Below, in pieces: positions 45,539 through 55,278 of a stretch of 64,000 nucleotides of DNA. A model generated the notes under the pieces. That model saw only the letters and a list, made by a program, of their open reading frames with translations, did not search any database and was not told where the DNA came from. The DNA is taken from assembly GCF_014145665.1 (NCBI RefSeq), contig NZ_JACHTD010000010.1, positions 1 to 64,000 of the forward strand, in the 5' to 3' direction. How positions within the stretch are numbered: the first letter of the stretch is position 1; each line of letters begins with the position of its first letter. This DNA comes from Myroides sp. NP-2 (GTDB taxonomy: Bacteria; Bacteroidota; Bacteroidia; Flavobacteriales; Flavobacteriaceae). Both the position numbers and the translations under genes were made by a program.

Positions 45539-45611
<73 letters not shown>

Positions 45612-45648
45612 AGGTGATGATCTTTAGAAACTTTCATCAAGTTTTTAG

Positions 45649-45721
<73 letters not shown>

Positions 45722-45732
45722 ATTTGTGGATG

Positions 45733-45764
45733 CAAATATAAGGCATTTTTCAAATTTTATGCAA
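45733..45764 (-). promoter_or_regulatory. Promoter of the tRNA-Gly array
   Basis: On the minus strand TTG at 45764-45762, a 21-nt spacer, and TATATTTG at 45740-45733. The -7 box ends 11 nt before the first tRNA base. Confidence 0.7.
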
Positions 45765-46174
45765 GAAATAAAAAGATATTTTTTTATCAATCTTTTTATT
45801 TCTTTTTCTTCTCACAGAATATCAATAAGATATCCCAAAACAATTGCTTAAAAAAAATCTTTTTTCGCATCAATTCTAATCAAATTCACATCCTGTTCCC
45901 CTCTCCCAAAAGAGTTTTCTACCTTTCCAAATCCATCTTCCTCCCAAAACAAGGTCATTTTTATGACGAACGGTGTTTAAACTGAATGATTAGGCGAAAA
46001 TACCTCTTTTTTTTTCTTACTATTTCCTTGTGAAATACGCAAAACTATTCTAACAACCCCATCCATATAAACAAAAAAACAATTCATATTTTGAGAAATT
46101 CGCTATGAATACAGGGAATTAAAAACCATTCAATCATCCTCTAACCCCTTTTAACATTGAATTTTCACCTTATA
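45765..46174. other. Intergenic stretch without a supported gene
   Basis: About 400 AT-rich bases between the tRNA promoter and the efflux regulator region. No gene-like frame or repeat was seen. Confidence 0.5.
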
Positions 46175-46249
46175 TAGACGTCGTCTACATAATTTAAGAG
46201 AACTTTAAGTTTGTTTGGTTTGGTGATTACAAAACTAACCCTATCTTTG
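46175..46249 (+). promoter_or_regulatory. Efflux operon promoter and possible operator
   Basis: TTTG at 46219-46222, a 19-nt spacer, and TATCTTTG at 46242-46249: an ideal Bacteroidota promoter 33 nt before the regulator gene. Upstream, a perfect 6-1-6 palindrome TAGACGTCGTCTA (46175-46187) is a candidate site for the regulator. Confidence 0.65.
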
Positions 46250-46281
46250 CGCTACTTAATTATTATAGAATCATTCTCAAT

Positions 46282-46758
46282 ATGCAATACGACCAACGAT
46301 TAGTCGATTTATTCCAAGATTTTTGTGCACATCATGAAGTGGTATATCATTTCTCGCCATTAACGGCGCAGATCTACACTTACATTATGTTCAACAACAA
46401 TCGAGATGGAGTGACTTTCGACGAACTTGTAGACCGGTTAAATGCGAGTAAGAGTTCCGTATCCACTAGTTTGAACTTACTTATCAGCAACAACCAGATT
46501 GAGCACTTCAACAAAATAGACGAACGGAAGCGGTTTTTCCGTTTAAATTCCAATTTTATAACCGCACGATTAGAGTTGATCAAAAATATGTTAGATCGCG
46601 AGTCAGTCTTGACCTTAAAACTCAAAGGATTTGCCGAAGAAGGCTTAATCAACACCAACAACTGTCAAGCGAAAATGAAACTCTATATCGATCACTTAGA
46701 AAACAGCAAAGTTCAGTTAGCAAACACAATAGAAAAATTAAAAAGTACAAACCAGTAA
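46282..46758 (+). CDS. GbsR/MarR-type regulator of the efflux operon
   Basis: A 158-residue winged helix-turn-helix protein. The DNA-binding part spans about 25-95 (GVTFDELVDRLNASKSSVSTSLN as helix-turn-helix, then a wing with ERKRFFRL). A helical C-terminus probably dimerises. It resembles GbsR-like MarR relatives. It is the first gene of the operon, 5 nt before the membrane-fusion protein, so it most likely controls the pump; ligand unknown. Confidence 0.85.
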   Translation: MQYDQRLVDLFQDFCAHHEVVYHFSPLTAQIYTYIMFNNNRDGVTFDELVDRLNASKSSVSTSLNLLISNNQIEHFNKIDERKRFFRLNSNFITARLELIKNMLDRESVLTLKLKGFAEEGLINTNNCQAKMKLYIDHLENSKVQLANTIEKLKSTNQ

Positions 46759-46763
46759 TTTAT

Positions 46764-47918
46764 ATGAAACGTTATTTGCATACTATCGTTCTTGGTTCTC
46801 TTTCATCACTTGCCGTAATATCATGCGGAAAGAAAGAGCAAGCACAAGGAGGGCAAGGTCCAATGCCATACCAAGTAATTCAAGTTCCAACACAAGATGT
46901 TGTTGGTCATACTTCGTATCCAACATCCCTACAGGGAAAAGTTACTAGTAGCGTTCGCGCGAAAATAACAGGATACATACAGGAAGTTTACGTAGACGAA
47001 GGTTCACTAGTAAAAAAGGGACAACCTTTATTCCGTTTAGAAACCAATGTTTTAACACAAAATGCGGATGCTAGCAAAGCAGCCATCAAAACAGCCGAGG
47101 CTCAAGTTAATGTAGCACAAGTCAATGTAGACAAATTAGTTCCTTTAGTACAAAAAGGAATTATCAGTAACATTCAATTGGAGACGGCAAAAGCAAATCT
47201 AGCTAGTGCACAAAGCCAACTAGCTTCGGCTAGAGCGAACTACAATAGTGTAGCTGCAAATATTGATTTCTCTATTGTGAGAAGCCCAATAGATGGTATT
47301 GTAGGGGCTATCGCCTTCCGTGAGGGAACGTTAATTTCACCTAGCGATCCTACACCGTTGACCACAGTTTCTGACGACAGCGAGATGTTTGCTTATTTCT
47401 CTATGAATGAGAAGGAGTACTTTAACTTCGTTGAGAAAATTGAAGGAAATACATTAAAAGAAAAATTAAATCATTTACCAGAAGTTGAGTTACAGCTAGC
47501 TAATGGATCGACTTACCAATACAAAGGAAAAATCGAAACAATCAGTGGACAAATCAACACAGCAACAGGTACAGTACAAGTACGTGCGGCATTCCCGAAC
47601 AAAGAGCGCATTTTGAGCACAGGGAACAGTGGAACTTTACTAATTCCACAAACGTATACTGATGCGATGGTTATTCCAGAATCTTCAACTTTCGAGCAGC
47701 AAGGTCAAATCTATGTGTATAAAGTAGAGAATGACACAGTAAAAGCGACTCAAGTAGAAGTAATAGATCGCGTAAACAAACTAGCTGTTGTAAAATCGGG
47801 TCTTGAAAAAGGACAAACAATTGTAGGTACAGGATTGGGTACGTTGCGCAATGGAACAGCGATTACACCAACGCCAACGACAATTGAGAAGATCAACGAC
47901 TACAAACCAACATTCTAA
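46764..47918 (+). CDS. RND efflux periplasmic adaptor (membrane fusion protein)
   Basis: A 384-residue lipoprotein with signal and lipobox (SLAVISC, Cys about 21). Order of domains: lipoyl half-motif near 75-95 (GYIQEVYVDEGSLVKKGQPL), alpha-hairpin about 105-175, second lipoyl half (FSIVRSPIDGIVG), beta-barrel and membrane-proximal domain. It joins the inner-membrane pump to the outer-membrane channel. 3 nt before the RND gene. Confidence 0.95.
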   Translation: MKRYLHTIVLGSLSSLAVISCGKKEQAQGGQGPMPYQVIQVPTQDVVGHTSYPTSLQGKVTSSVRAKITGYIQEVYVDEGSLVKKGQPLFRLETNVLTQNADASKAAIKTAEAQVNVAQVNVDKLVPLVQKGIISNIQLETAKANLASAQSQLASARANYNSVAANIDFSIVRSPIDGIVGAIAFREGTLISPSDPTPLTTVSDDSEMFAYFSMNEKEYFNFVEKIEGNTLKEKLNHLPEVELQLANGSTYQYKGKIETISGQINTATGTVQVRAAFPNKERILSTGNSGTLLIPQTYTDAMVIPESSTFEQQGQIYVYKVENDTVKATQVEVIDRVNKLAVVKSGLEKGQTIVGTGLGTLRNGTAITPTPTTIEKINDYKPTF

Positions 47919-47921
47919 ACT

Positions 47922-50900
47922 ATGTTAAAGACATTTATTGAAAGACCTGTTCTATCGACAGTTATTTCTATTCTAATAGTAATCTTGGGGGTGTTAGGGT
48001 TAACCGCGCTTCCGGTAACGCAATATCCTGATATTGCGCCTGCTACAGTTCAAATTAACGCCAGTTATCCAGGTGCGAATGCTGAAACTGTCATGCAAAG
48101 TGTGATCATCCCGATTGAAGAGCAAGTAAACGGGGTAGAAAACATGGATTACATTACCTCTACTGCCAGTAATGACGGTAGCGCGAGTATTCAAGTAATC
48201 TTTAAACAAGGGGTTGACCCGGATATTGCAGCAGTAAACGTACAAAACCGTGTGGCCCGTGCTACACCGCTTTTACCAGCAGAGGTAACGCGTTCAGGTG
48301 TAACGACACAAAAGCAACAAACCAGTGCGTTGATGTTCTTGTCATTCTACTCGGACAATCCAAACTACGATGCGATTTACATCCAAAACTACATGAATAT
48401 TAACGTTATTCCTGAGTTAAAACGTGTAAGTGGTGTAGGGGATGCTCAGGCATTTGGTTCGCGTAACTACTCGATGCGTATTTGGATTGAACCTGCAAAA
48501 ATGAAAGCCTATGGCCTAGTACCGTCAGATGTTGTTCGCGTATTAAACGAACAAAGTTTGGAGGCTGCTGCAGGACAGTTGGGTGAAAACAATGCAGAAG
48601 CTTTCCAATACGTAATTAAATACAGCGGAAAGTATAAAACACAAGAACAATATGAAAATATTGTTATTAAGTCATTAGCTAATGGACAAATACTTTTATT
48701 AAAAGACGTAGCTAAGATTGAGCTAGGTGCGATGTCCTATGTAGGTAACTCGGAACTAGACGGACACCCGGCAGTTGCGATGGCGATCTACCAAACGCCA
48801 GGTTCAAACGCACAAGAAATTAACAAGCACTTACATGCTGAGTTAGAATCTCTATCGAAAAACTTCCCTGACGGAATTCACTACAAAGTGTTGATGGATA
48901 CCAATGAATTCTTGGATGCTTCAATCAGTAAGGTAGTAACTACGTTAATTGAAGCGTTTATCTTAGTGTTCTTTGTGGTATATATCTTCTTACAAGACTT
49001 TAGATCAACGTTAATTCCGTTGATTGCAGTACCGGTTTCAATTGTGGGTACGTTCTTCTTCTTGAATGTTTTTGGATTCTCGTTGAACTTACTAACCCTA
49101 TTTGCCCTCGTACTTGCCATTGGTATTGTGGTGGATGATGCCATCGTTGTGGTGGAGGCCGTCCATGCCAAGATGGAAGCCACGGGTGAAGATGCTCTGG
49201 AAGCGAGTAAAAGTACCATGGATGAAATTTCAGGTGCGATTATTTCGATTACCCTAGTAATGGCGGCAGTATTTATTCCGGTAACCTTTATTAGTGGTCC
49301 TACGGGAGTATTCTATAAACAGTTCGGTATTACCCTTATTATTGCGATTTTAATTTCAGCAGTAAACGCTCTTACCTTGAGTCCTGCCCTATGTGCGGTA
49401 TTCTTGAAACACCACGATGTGGTAGAGCACGGAAAGAGAAAGAATTTACTTCAACGTTTCTTTAGAGCGTTCAACATCGCATTTAATAGCATTACAGAAA
49501 AATACGGTAACTCATTCAAGCTATTATTAAAGCACAAATGGATCACCTTTGTAGTTTTAATTGCGTGTTTAGGGATCACTTATTTTTCGGCCAAAACAAT
49601 GCCTACTGGATTCGTACCAAACGAAGATCGTGGATTCATCATGGGTAACATTGAGTTACCAGCAGGTGCTTCTCAAGACCGTGTGGTAGCTATTCAGCGA
49701 GAATTCTCGAAAATCGTAAAACAAATTCCAGGGGTTGATGGGGTAACTGTAGTATCCGGATTCTCTTTCATCAACGGTCAAGGGTCAAACTACGGTATGG
49801 CGATGATCAAGTTGAAAGACTTTAAAGAAAGAAAAGCGCCAGAATTAGCGACTGATGTGGTAATTGGAAAATTATTCGGATTAGCAGCAACACAATTCCA
49901 AGATGCAAGGATGATTTTCTTCCAACCGCCAAGTATTCCTGGTTTCGGTATGTCATCTGGTTTTGAGCTAAAATTATTAGATAAAACAGGAGGTTCGTTA
50001 ACTGATTTCGACGCGAAATCAAAAGAGTACTTAGGTGCATTAATGGCACGTCCTGAGATCTTGTATGCGCAATCGTCATTTAACACGAACTACGCACAAT
50101 ATGAGTTAGACTTAAATATACCAAGAGCCAAAGAATCAGGCGTATTAGTAAGCGACATTTTCTCTGCTTTACAAGGGTATATTGGAGGTATATATGCGGC
50201 TGACTTTACTCGTTTTGGTAAACAATTCCGTGTAATGGTTCAATCTTTACCAGAATATCGTTCAAATGTAAATAGCTTAAATGAGATTTATGTGAGAACA
50301 GGTTCAGGCGAGATGGCTCCAATCACACAGTTTGTAAACTTGACCAAAGTTTACGGACCACAGTCGATCAACCGTTACAACTTATTTACTTCATCGAATA
50401 TTACAGGAGCTCCAAAACCTGGATTCAGTTCGGGAGATGCAATTAAAGCAGTACAAGAAGTTGCGCAACAAAACTTATCAGCGAGTTATGGCGTTGACTT
50501 TACCGGACTATCTCGTGAGGAGATTAATGCAGGAAACCAAACGGTATTAATTTTCTTCTTATGTGTGGTATTTGTATACTTCTTACTCTCTGCACAATAC
50601 GAAAGTTATATGTTGCCATTTGCGGTAATTTTATCGTTGCCAACTGGTATCATGGGAGCATTCCTTGCGCAAAAAATAGCAGGTTTAGAAAACAATATTT
50701 ACTTCCAGATTGCCCTGGTCATGCTCGTTGGACTACTCGCGAAAAACGCCATTTTGATTGTGGAGTTCGCTGTTCAACGCAGAAGACATGGTGAATCAAT
50801 TGTAGAGTCAGCAATCAACGGAGCGAAAGCGCGTTTAAGACCGATTCTGATGACGTCATTTGCGTTTATCTTAGGATTAATGCCATTAGTTTTCGCAGGT

Positions 50901-51065
50901 GGAGTTGGATATATTGGAAACCGTTCAATCGGTACAGGTGCTGCATTTGGTTTATTGATTGGTACGATTATCGGGGTATTTGTAATTCCTGTATTGTATG
51001 CAATATTCCAATATCTTCAAGAGAAAATTAAACCAATTAAATTTGAAGAAATTAAGTCTGAATAA
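47922..51065 (+). CDS. RND multidrug efflux permease (HAE1, AcrB/MexB type)
   Basis: A 1047-residue inner-membrane proton/drug antiporter with 12 predicted spans and two large periplasmic loops. Family patterns: FIERPVLSTVISI at the N-terminus, GIVVDDAIVVVEAV in span 4 with the paired Asp of the proton relay, and GFVPNEDRGF at the start of the second half. It forms a tripartite pump with its neighbours. Likely substrates are hydrophobic drugs or detergents; the exact range cannot be read. Confidence 0.96.
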   Translation: MLKTFIERPVLSTVISILIVILGVLGLTALPVTQYPDIAPATVQINASYPGANAETVMQSVIIPIEEQVNGVENMDYITSTASNDGSASIQVIFKQGVDPDIAAVNVQNRVARATPLLPAEVTRSGVTTQKQQTSALMFLSFYSDNPNYDAIYIQNYMNINVIPELKRVSGVGDAQAFGSRNYSMRIWIEPAKMKAYGLVPSDVVRVLNEQSLEAAAGQLGENNAEAFQYVIKYSGKYKTQEQYENIVIKSLANGQILLLKDVAKIELGAMSYVGNSELDGHPAVAMAIYQTPGSNAQEINKHLHAELESLSKNFPDGIHYKVLMDTNEFLDASISKVVTTLIEAFILVFFVVYIFLQDFRSTLIPLIAVPVSIVGTFFFLNVFGFSLNLLTLFALVLAIGIVVDDAIVVVEAVHAKMEATGEDALEASKSTMDEISGAIISITLVMAAVFIPVTFISGPTGVFYKQFGITLIIAILISAVNALTLSPALCAVFLKHHDVVEHGKRKNLLQRFFRAFNIAFNSITEKYGNSFKLLLKHKWITFVVLIACLGITYFSAKTMPTGFVPNEDRGFIMGNIELPAGASQDRVVAIQREFSKIVKQIPGVDGVTVVSGFSFINGQGSNYGMAMIKLKDFKERKAPELATDVVIGKLFGLAATQFQDARMIFFQPPSIPGFGMSSGFELKLLDKTGGSLTDFDAKSKEYLGALMARPEILYAQSSFNTNYAQYELDLNIPRAKESGVLVSDIFSALQGYIGGIYAADFTRFGKQFRVMVQSLPEYRSNVNSLNEIYVRTGSGEMAPITQFVNLTKVYGPQSINRYNLFTSSNITGAPKPGFSSGDAIKAVQEVAQQNLSASYGVDFTGLSREEINAGNQTVLIFFLCVVFVYFLLSAQYESYMLPFAVILSLPTGIMGAFLAQKIAGLENNIYFQIALVMLVGLLAKNAILIVEFAVQRRRHGESIVESAINGAKARLRPILMTSFAFILGLMPLVFAGGVGYIGNRSIGTGAAFGLLIGTIIGVFVIPVLYAIFQYLQEKIKPIKFEEIKSE

Positions 51066-51066
51066 A

Positions 51067-52473
51067 ATGAAAAAACAATTTATATACAGAGCGATTCCTG
51101 TTGCTATATTAGGACTTACCTTGCAATCTTGTATAGTTGCAAAGAAATACGATAGACCTGATGTTATTCAAGAGGAACAATATAGAGGTAGTAGTACTTC
51201 AGACTCTCTTTCCATGGCTACAATGTCATGGAAGGAGTTATTTTCTGACCAAACCTTAATTCAGTATATTGAGACTGGGTTAGAAAACAACTTGGACATG
51301 CTAATTGCCATTGAGAATATCAATGCTGCCCAAGCGTATATGCAACAAGGTAAATGGGGCTATGCTCCTACTTTAAGTGTTGGTGCAAATTACACCCACA
51401 GCATTCAGTCTAAAAATGGTCCACAAGGGATTATGTATGGCGACAAACGCGTAAAAACAGACTTGTATGATGTTACAGGGCAGTTTTCTTGGGAGTTAGA
51501 TGTTTGGGGTAAACTCAGAAGTAACAAAAGAGCGTTTGTGGCAAGTTATTTGCAAACCGTATCTGCACAACAAGCTGTAAAAACACAGCTAATCTCTACC
51601 ATTGCAACTACGTATTTTCAATTAGTTGCATTAGACAGACAAAAGGAGATTACAGAACTAACCATTGCGAACAGAAAAAACAGTTTAGAGACAATTAACG
51701 CGTTAAAAGAATCTGGACAAGTTGACGAAATCGCAGTAAAACAAACGCAAGCACAACTGTACAATGCGCAAGCTTTATTGGTTGATTTAAACAACAACAT
51801 CAAAATAACTGAGAATACTTTCAGTATTTTACTCGGACAAAATCCAGGGGAGATCAAAAGAGAGAAGTTGAGTGATCAAAAAGTGAATGCTGATCTTACC
51901 ATTGGTGTTCCTATGCAACTCTTGGCCAATCGTCCAGATGTTCGAGCAGCAGAATACGGCTTAGTAAACGCTTTTGAGATGACGAATGTTGCGCGAGCAA
52001 ACTTCTACCCTTCTTTGCGTTTAACTGCAAATGGCGGTCTTCAAAGTCTTGATTTTGACGAGTTATTCAATACGAGTTCTGTGTTTGCTAACTTCATCGG
52101 TGGTTTAACCCAGCCTTTGTTAAATGGTAGACAGATCAGAACGCAACACCAAGTAGCTCAATCCAAAAAAGAACAAGCGTATCTTGGGTACAAAAAAGCA
52201 ATCTTAACGGCTTCTAAAGAGGTTTCTGACGCCTTGTATACCTATGAAAGTGCTTCGGAAAAATTAGACCTGAAGAAAAAAGAATACGAAGCCTATCAAT
52301 TAGCCACCACTTATTCTGAAGAATTATTGGTGCAAGGGATGGCGACGTACTTAGATGTATTAACAGCGAGAGAAAATGCTCTTGCCGCTGAATTAAGCTA
52401 CATCAACACCGAGTTAACTCAACTTACTACTTTAGTACAGTTGTACCGTTCTCTAGGTGGTGGAATAGAATAG
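51067..52473 (+). CDS. Outer-membrane efflux channel (TolC/OprM, NodT family)
   Basis: A 468-residue outer-membrane lipoprotein: signal peptide with lipobox (GLTLQSC, Cys about 22), then two OEP repeats of the TolC fold (for example ELDVWGKLRS near 140 and LLANRPDVRAAE near 285). The ATG at 51067, one base after the permease stop, is chosen; a longer frame would start inside the permease gene and lack the signal peptide. Last gene of the efflux operon. Confidence 0.95.
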   Translation: MKKQFIYRAIPVAILGLTLQSCIVAKKYDRPDVIQEEQYRGSSTSDSLSMATMSWKELFSDQTLIQYIETGLENNLDMLIAIENINAAQAYMQQGKWGYAPTLSVGANYTHSIQSKNGPQGIMYGDKRVKTDLYDVTGQFSWELDVWGKLRSNKRAFVASYLQTVSAQQAVKTQLISTIATTYFQLVALDRQKEITELTIANRKNSLETINALKESGQVDEIAVKQTQAQLYNAQALLVDLNNNIKITENTFSILLGQNPGEIKREKLSDQKVNADLTIGVPMQLLANRPDVRAAEYGLVNAFEMTNVARANFYPSLRLTANGGLQSLDFDELFNTSSVFANFIGGLTQPLLNGRQIRTQHQVAQSKKEQAYLGYKKAILTASKEVSDALYTYESASEKLDLKKKEYEAYQLATTYSEELLVQGMATYLDVLTARENALAAELSYINTELTQLTTLVQLYRSLGGGIE

Positions 52474-52495
52474 TACACCAACACATCCATAGTTA

Positions 52496-52530
52496 AAAAG
52501 AGGGTGTCCCTAAAAGGGACATCCTCTTTT
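52496..52530 (+). terminator. Terminator of the efflux operon
   Basis: A 14-15-bp stem AAAGAGGGTGTCCC with GGGACATCCTCTTT (one G-U pair), a 5-nt loop and a short T-run. Confidence 0.85.
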
Positions 52531-52565
52531 GCTTTTATCGAAAACGTATTTTTTTAGTCAACGGC

Positions 52566-52604
52566 AACCCCTCGACAGGGGTTAGACCTTTTTTCTTATC
52601 TTTG
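52566..52604 (+). promoter_or_regulatory. Promoter with upstream hairpin (polysaccharide deacetylase)
   Basis: The -7 box TATCTTTG (52597-52604) ends 4 nt before the ATG, so the mRNA should be leaderless. A 7-bp inverted repeat AACCCCT/AGGGGTT (52566-52583) covers the -33 region and may be an operator. Confidence 0.5.
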
Positions 52605-52608
52605 AATT

Positions 52609-53223
52609 ATGAGTCGATTCCTATCTTTTTTATTTCCACAATACACTTGGAAGAGAACTACTAGTGAAAAGGTAGTTTATCTGACATTTGATGATGGGCC
52701 TATTCCCGGTGTAACCGAATGGGTCTTGGATCTATTGAAGGAACAGCAGATCAAAGCAACATTTTTCTGCATTGGGGATAATATACGCAAACACCCTCAT
52801 GTTTTTCAGCGCCTTCTAGCAGAAAAACATCAAGTAGGCAATCACACCTTTAATCACCTCAAGGGATGGAAAACCCCTTTGAAGGAGTATATTGCCAATT
52901 TTCACCAATGTCAACAAGAAATCGAAAAGCACCAAAAACCATTGGCTCAGTTATTCCGTCCTCCCTATGGGAAAATCAAAAAAGAACAAGGAAAATATAT
53001 TGTAGATCAAGGGTATGAAGTAATTATGTGGTCGCTTATCACAAAAGATTACGAAGCGAAAATAAGTCCACAAGCTTGTCTAAACCGCACCCTTAAGCGA
53101 GTTAAACCAGGTAGTATTATTGTCTTTCACGATAGTATAAAAGCAGAAAAAAACATGAAGTACACCCTTCCCTTATTGATTAAACACCTAAAAGAAAAGG
53201 GATACTCTTTTGCTCTTTTATAA
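52609..53223 (+). CDS. Polysaccharide deacetylase (NodB domain)
   Basis: A carbohydrate esterase family 4 protein of 204 residues. The metal motif TFDDGP is at 26-31 (Asp28, Asp29), His79 and His83 lie in GNHTFNH, RPPYG at 117-121, and the late FHDS motif near 165. There is no clear signal peptide; the basic and hydrophobic first ten residues are short. It could remove N-acetyl groups from peptidoglycan or another amino-sugar polymer. Its end overlaps the converging thioredoxin-like gene by 6 nt. Confidence 0.9.
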   Translation: MSRFLSFLFPQYTWKRTTSEKVVYLTFDDGPIPGVTEWVLDLLKEQQIKATFFCIGDNIRKHPHVFQRLLAEKHQVGNHTFNHLKGWKTPLKEYIANFHQCQQEIEKHQKPLAQLFRPPYGKIKKEQGKYIVDQGYEVIMWSLITKDYEAKISPQACLNRTLKRVKPGSIIVFHDSIKAEKNMKYTLPLLIKHLKEKGYSFALL

Positions 53224-53511
53224 GGTGGTCGTGACACTAAGTAAAGCTTCGGCTTCCATTAGTCCACTTTGTCTCCAAATCATTGCTCCATTTTTGTACA
53301 ACAACATGGTAGGTACCTTTTTGATACGCAATGCTTCTATTAATTCACTATTCTTAGCTACATCAATCTTAACAATACGCAACTTATCCCCCATAGCAGC
53401 TGCAATTTCATAGATAACAGCATCCATGGTTGTACAAGCATCATTCCACTGCGCATAGAAAAAAACTAATACCGGCACATCTGCTGTTACTAAATCTCCG
53501 AATTTTGACAT
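53218..53511 (-). CDS. Thioredoxin-fold protein without CxxC
   Basis: A 97-residue cytoplasmic protein with the thioredoxin core (VLVFFYAQWNDACTTM, then KVPTMLLYKNG with the cis-proline Pro67). The active-site place that is normally WCGPC reads WNDAC, so only the second Cys (Cys26) remains. Dithiol redox activity is thus not possible in the normal way; a role in binding or mixed disulfides is conceivable. Confidence 0.88.
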   Translation of the reverse strand: MSKFGDLVTADVPVLVFFYAQWNDACTTMDAVIYEIAAAMGDKLRIVKIDVAKNSELIEALRIKKVPTMLLYKNGAMIWRQSGLMEAEALLSVTTTL

Positions 53512-53559
53512 AAACCTCTCAATTAATGATTTTACTTCTTCTTTAACAACTTATTATTA

Positions 53560-53567
53560 CAAAAATA
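53560..53567 (-). promoter_or_regulatory. -7 promoter element (thioredoxin-like gene)
   Basis: TATTTTTG on the minus strand, 48 nt upstream of the start codon. Confidence 0.45.
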
Positions 53568-53587
53568 TTACATTTTAGTAGAATAAA

Positions 53588-54823
53588 CTATTTTTTCTTC
53601 CTCAATTCAAGAACGGTAATTTCTGGCCAAATACCAGTACGTCCTTGATAGGCGTGATAGCCAAAACCGCGGTTTACGTAAATCATTTTACCTAACTTTT
53701 CATATACTCCTGCCCATTGCTTATAGACGTATTGGATGGGGCTCCATTTGATAAATCCCGGTATTTCAATACCGAACTGACTACCATGTGTATGCCCAGA
53801 CAAGGTTAGCTGAAACTGCTGTGGATGATCTAACACCTTTGCCTCCCAATGCGATGGATCATGCGTCATCAACACTTTAAAATCTTCAGGACGAACCCCT
53901 TTCGTCGCTAGATCCAAATCGCCATATTTCATAAAATGCGCACGTGCTCCCCAATTTTCTACGCCAACTACAACCAAACTATCCTCTCCTTTTTGCAAGC
54001 GAACATGTTCATTGCGCAACAGCTTAAAACCAATGGCAGGACTCAAATCGCAAATTGCTTCAAAATTGCGAATGCGCTCCTCGTCTGTCTCCCATTTGAT
54101 ATACTCGCCATAATCGTGATTCCCTAAAATAGAAAAATTGCCATAAGGATGCTGCTCAATCTTTTTGAAAACATCCAACCAAGGCATCATTTCGCTGGCC
54201 AAACTATTGACCAAATCTCCTGTGAATAACAACAAATCCGATTGCTGTTGATTCACTAAATCAATGGCATATTCTAATTGTTCTCGGTTGTCAAAACTAC
54301 CCGAATGAATATCGGAAAGTTGAGTAATGGTAAATCCATCAAAGGCCTCTGGCAAATCTTCAAAAGTCAAAATGTGTTTGTGCACCTGAAATTTATATCG
54401 CCCTAAGGTAATTCCGTGCAGAACAGACAGGAATGGAAGAGCGGCAATACCCAGCGCCAATTGCGTAACAAACTTTCTCCTCTCTGGAAGGAATCTATCT
54501 TTTTGTTTGATTTTTTCTCTTTTAAAATAGTGAGCCATACCGCGAAGTACGCGAACAAAATCTTCCAAAAGCAACAAAATCGAAATCAATACTTTAGGAA
54601 GATAAAATAGGATAACCATAGCGGCAGCCAACATGGATTGATGATTTTGACCCGAAGATCGATCAAAACGAGAAAATCCATACGCGATATACGCAATAAT
54701 TAAAGCAGAGCAAATAAGGTAAAGCCAGCGAAAAAATCGACGGTCAGTTACCTGCTTTACAGCTTGGAAGGTATAAAATTCAACAAGGAGTAATACAGGT
54801 AATAAGAAGGCTAAATTCAACAT
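53588..54823 (-). CDS. Membrane-bound metallophosphoesterase (YkuE/YaeI-like)
   Basis: A 411-residue protein with three or four membrane spans in the first 100 residues, a basic RRKFV segment with another hydrophobic stretch, then a calcineurin-like domain. Metal motifs: SDIHSG about 170, GDLVNS about 203, GNHD about 235 and GHTHGSQFG about 354. Relatives hydrolyse lipid A precursors or other phospholipids; the true substrate is unknown. The ATG at 54823 is chosen since the longer TTG start (54844) lies inside the -7 promoter box. Confidence 0.9.
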   Translation of the reverse strand: MLNLAFLLPVLLLVEFYTFQAVKQVTDRRFFRWLYLICSALIIAYIAYGFSRFDRSSGQNHQSMLAAAMVILFYLPKVLISILLLLEDFVRVLRGMAHYFKREKIKQKDRFLPERRKFVTQLALGIAALPFLSVLHGITLGRYKFQVHKHILTFEDLPEAFDGFTITQLSDIHSGSFDNREQLEYAIDLVNQQQSDLLLFTGDLVNSLASEMMPWLDVFKKIEQHPYGNFSILGNHDYGEYIKWETDEERIRNFEAICDLSPAIGFKLLRNEHVRLQKGEDSLVVVGVENWGARAHFMKYGDLDLATKGVRPEDFKVLMTHDPSHWEAKVLDHPQQFQLTLSGHTHGSQFGIEIPGFIKWSPIQYVYKQWAGVYEKLGKMIYVNRGFGYHAYQGRTGIWPEITVLELRKKK

Positions 54824-54841
54824 AGTAAAAGCTATAAGTAA

Positions 54842-54871
54842 CAAAGTTAGTTTTTTGTCTAACGTATCAAA
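54842..54871 (-). promoter_or_regulatory. Promoter of the metallophosphoesterase gene
   Basis: On the minus strand TTTG at 54871-54868, an 18-nt spacer and TAACTTTG at 54849-54842. The -7 box ends 18 nt before the chosen ATG. Confidence 0.6.
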
Positions 54872-55234
54872 ATATCTTTAACAAAGATTAATAGCTTCCT
54901 AGGTGAAATGGACAATTTTAGGTGGTGTAGGATAACAAAACACGAGCAACAACAAATAAACACCTAGATCATTATCTATCACTATTGGCAAAAAACTATA
55001 ATATCGCAACATTTTCACGACCTACTTTATCGGTACCCCTTATAGGCAATCGTCCTTGTTTTACTGTATACGTTATATTAGTTTATTAGGCTTATTCTGA
55101 TTCATCCACTCAAATGAAACCTTTTTTCTTCTCATATAAACGTACCTACAAAAAAAGCATAAGAAAAAAAGCTGCTCTTGTTGTGAAAATTTGGTTGGAT
55201 TTGGAGTTCTTCTCGCTTAGAAAAACAAAATCAC
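54872..55234. other. Intergenic stretch upstream of polA
   Basis: About 360 AT-rich bases without a gene-like frame, repeat or stable hairpin that I could support. Confidence 0.5.
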
Positions 55235-55242
55235 TATCTTTG
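55235..55242 (+). promoter_or_regulatory. -7 promoter element (polA)
   Basis: TATCTTTG, 36 nt upstream of the polA ATG. Confidence 0.55.
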
Positions 55243-55278
55243 AAATTAATTCAATACTAAAATAAAAACCATCATTCA

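Noticed and set aside
50998-51066. 23-residue extension of the outer-membrane channel into the permease gene
   Set aside because: It would bury the lipoprotein signal peptide, which begins at the ATG at 51067.
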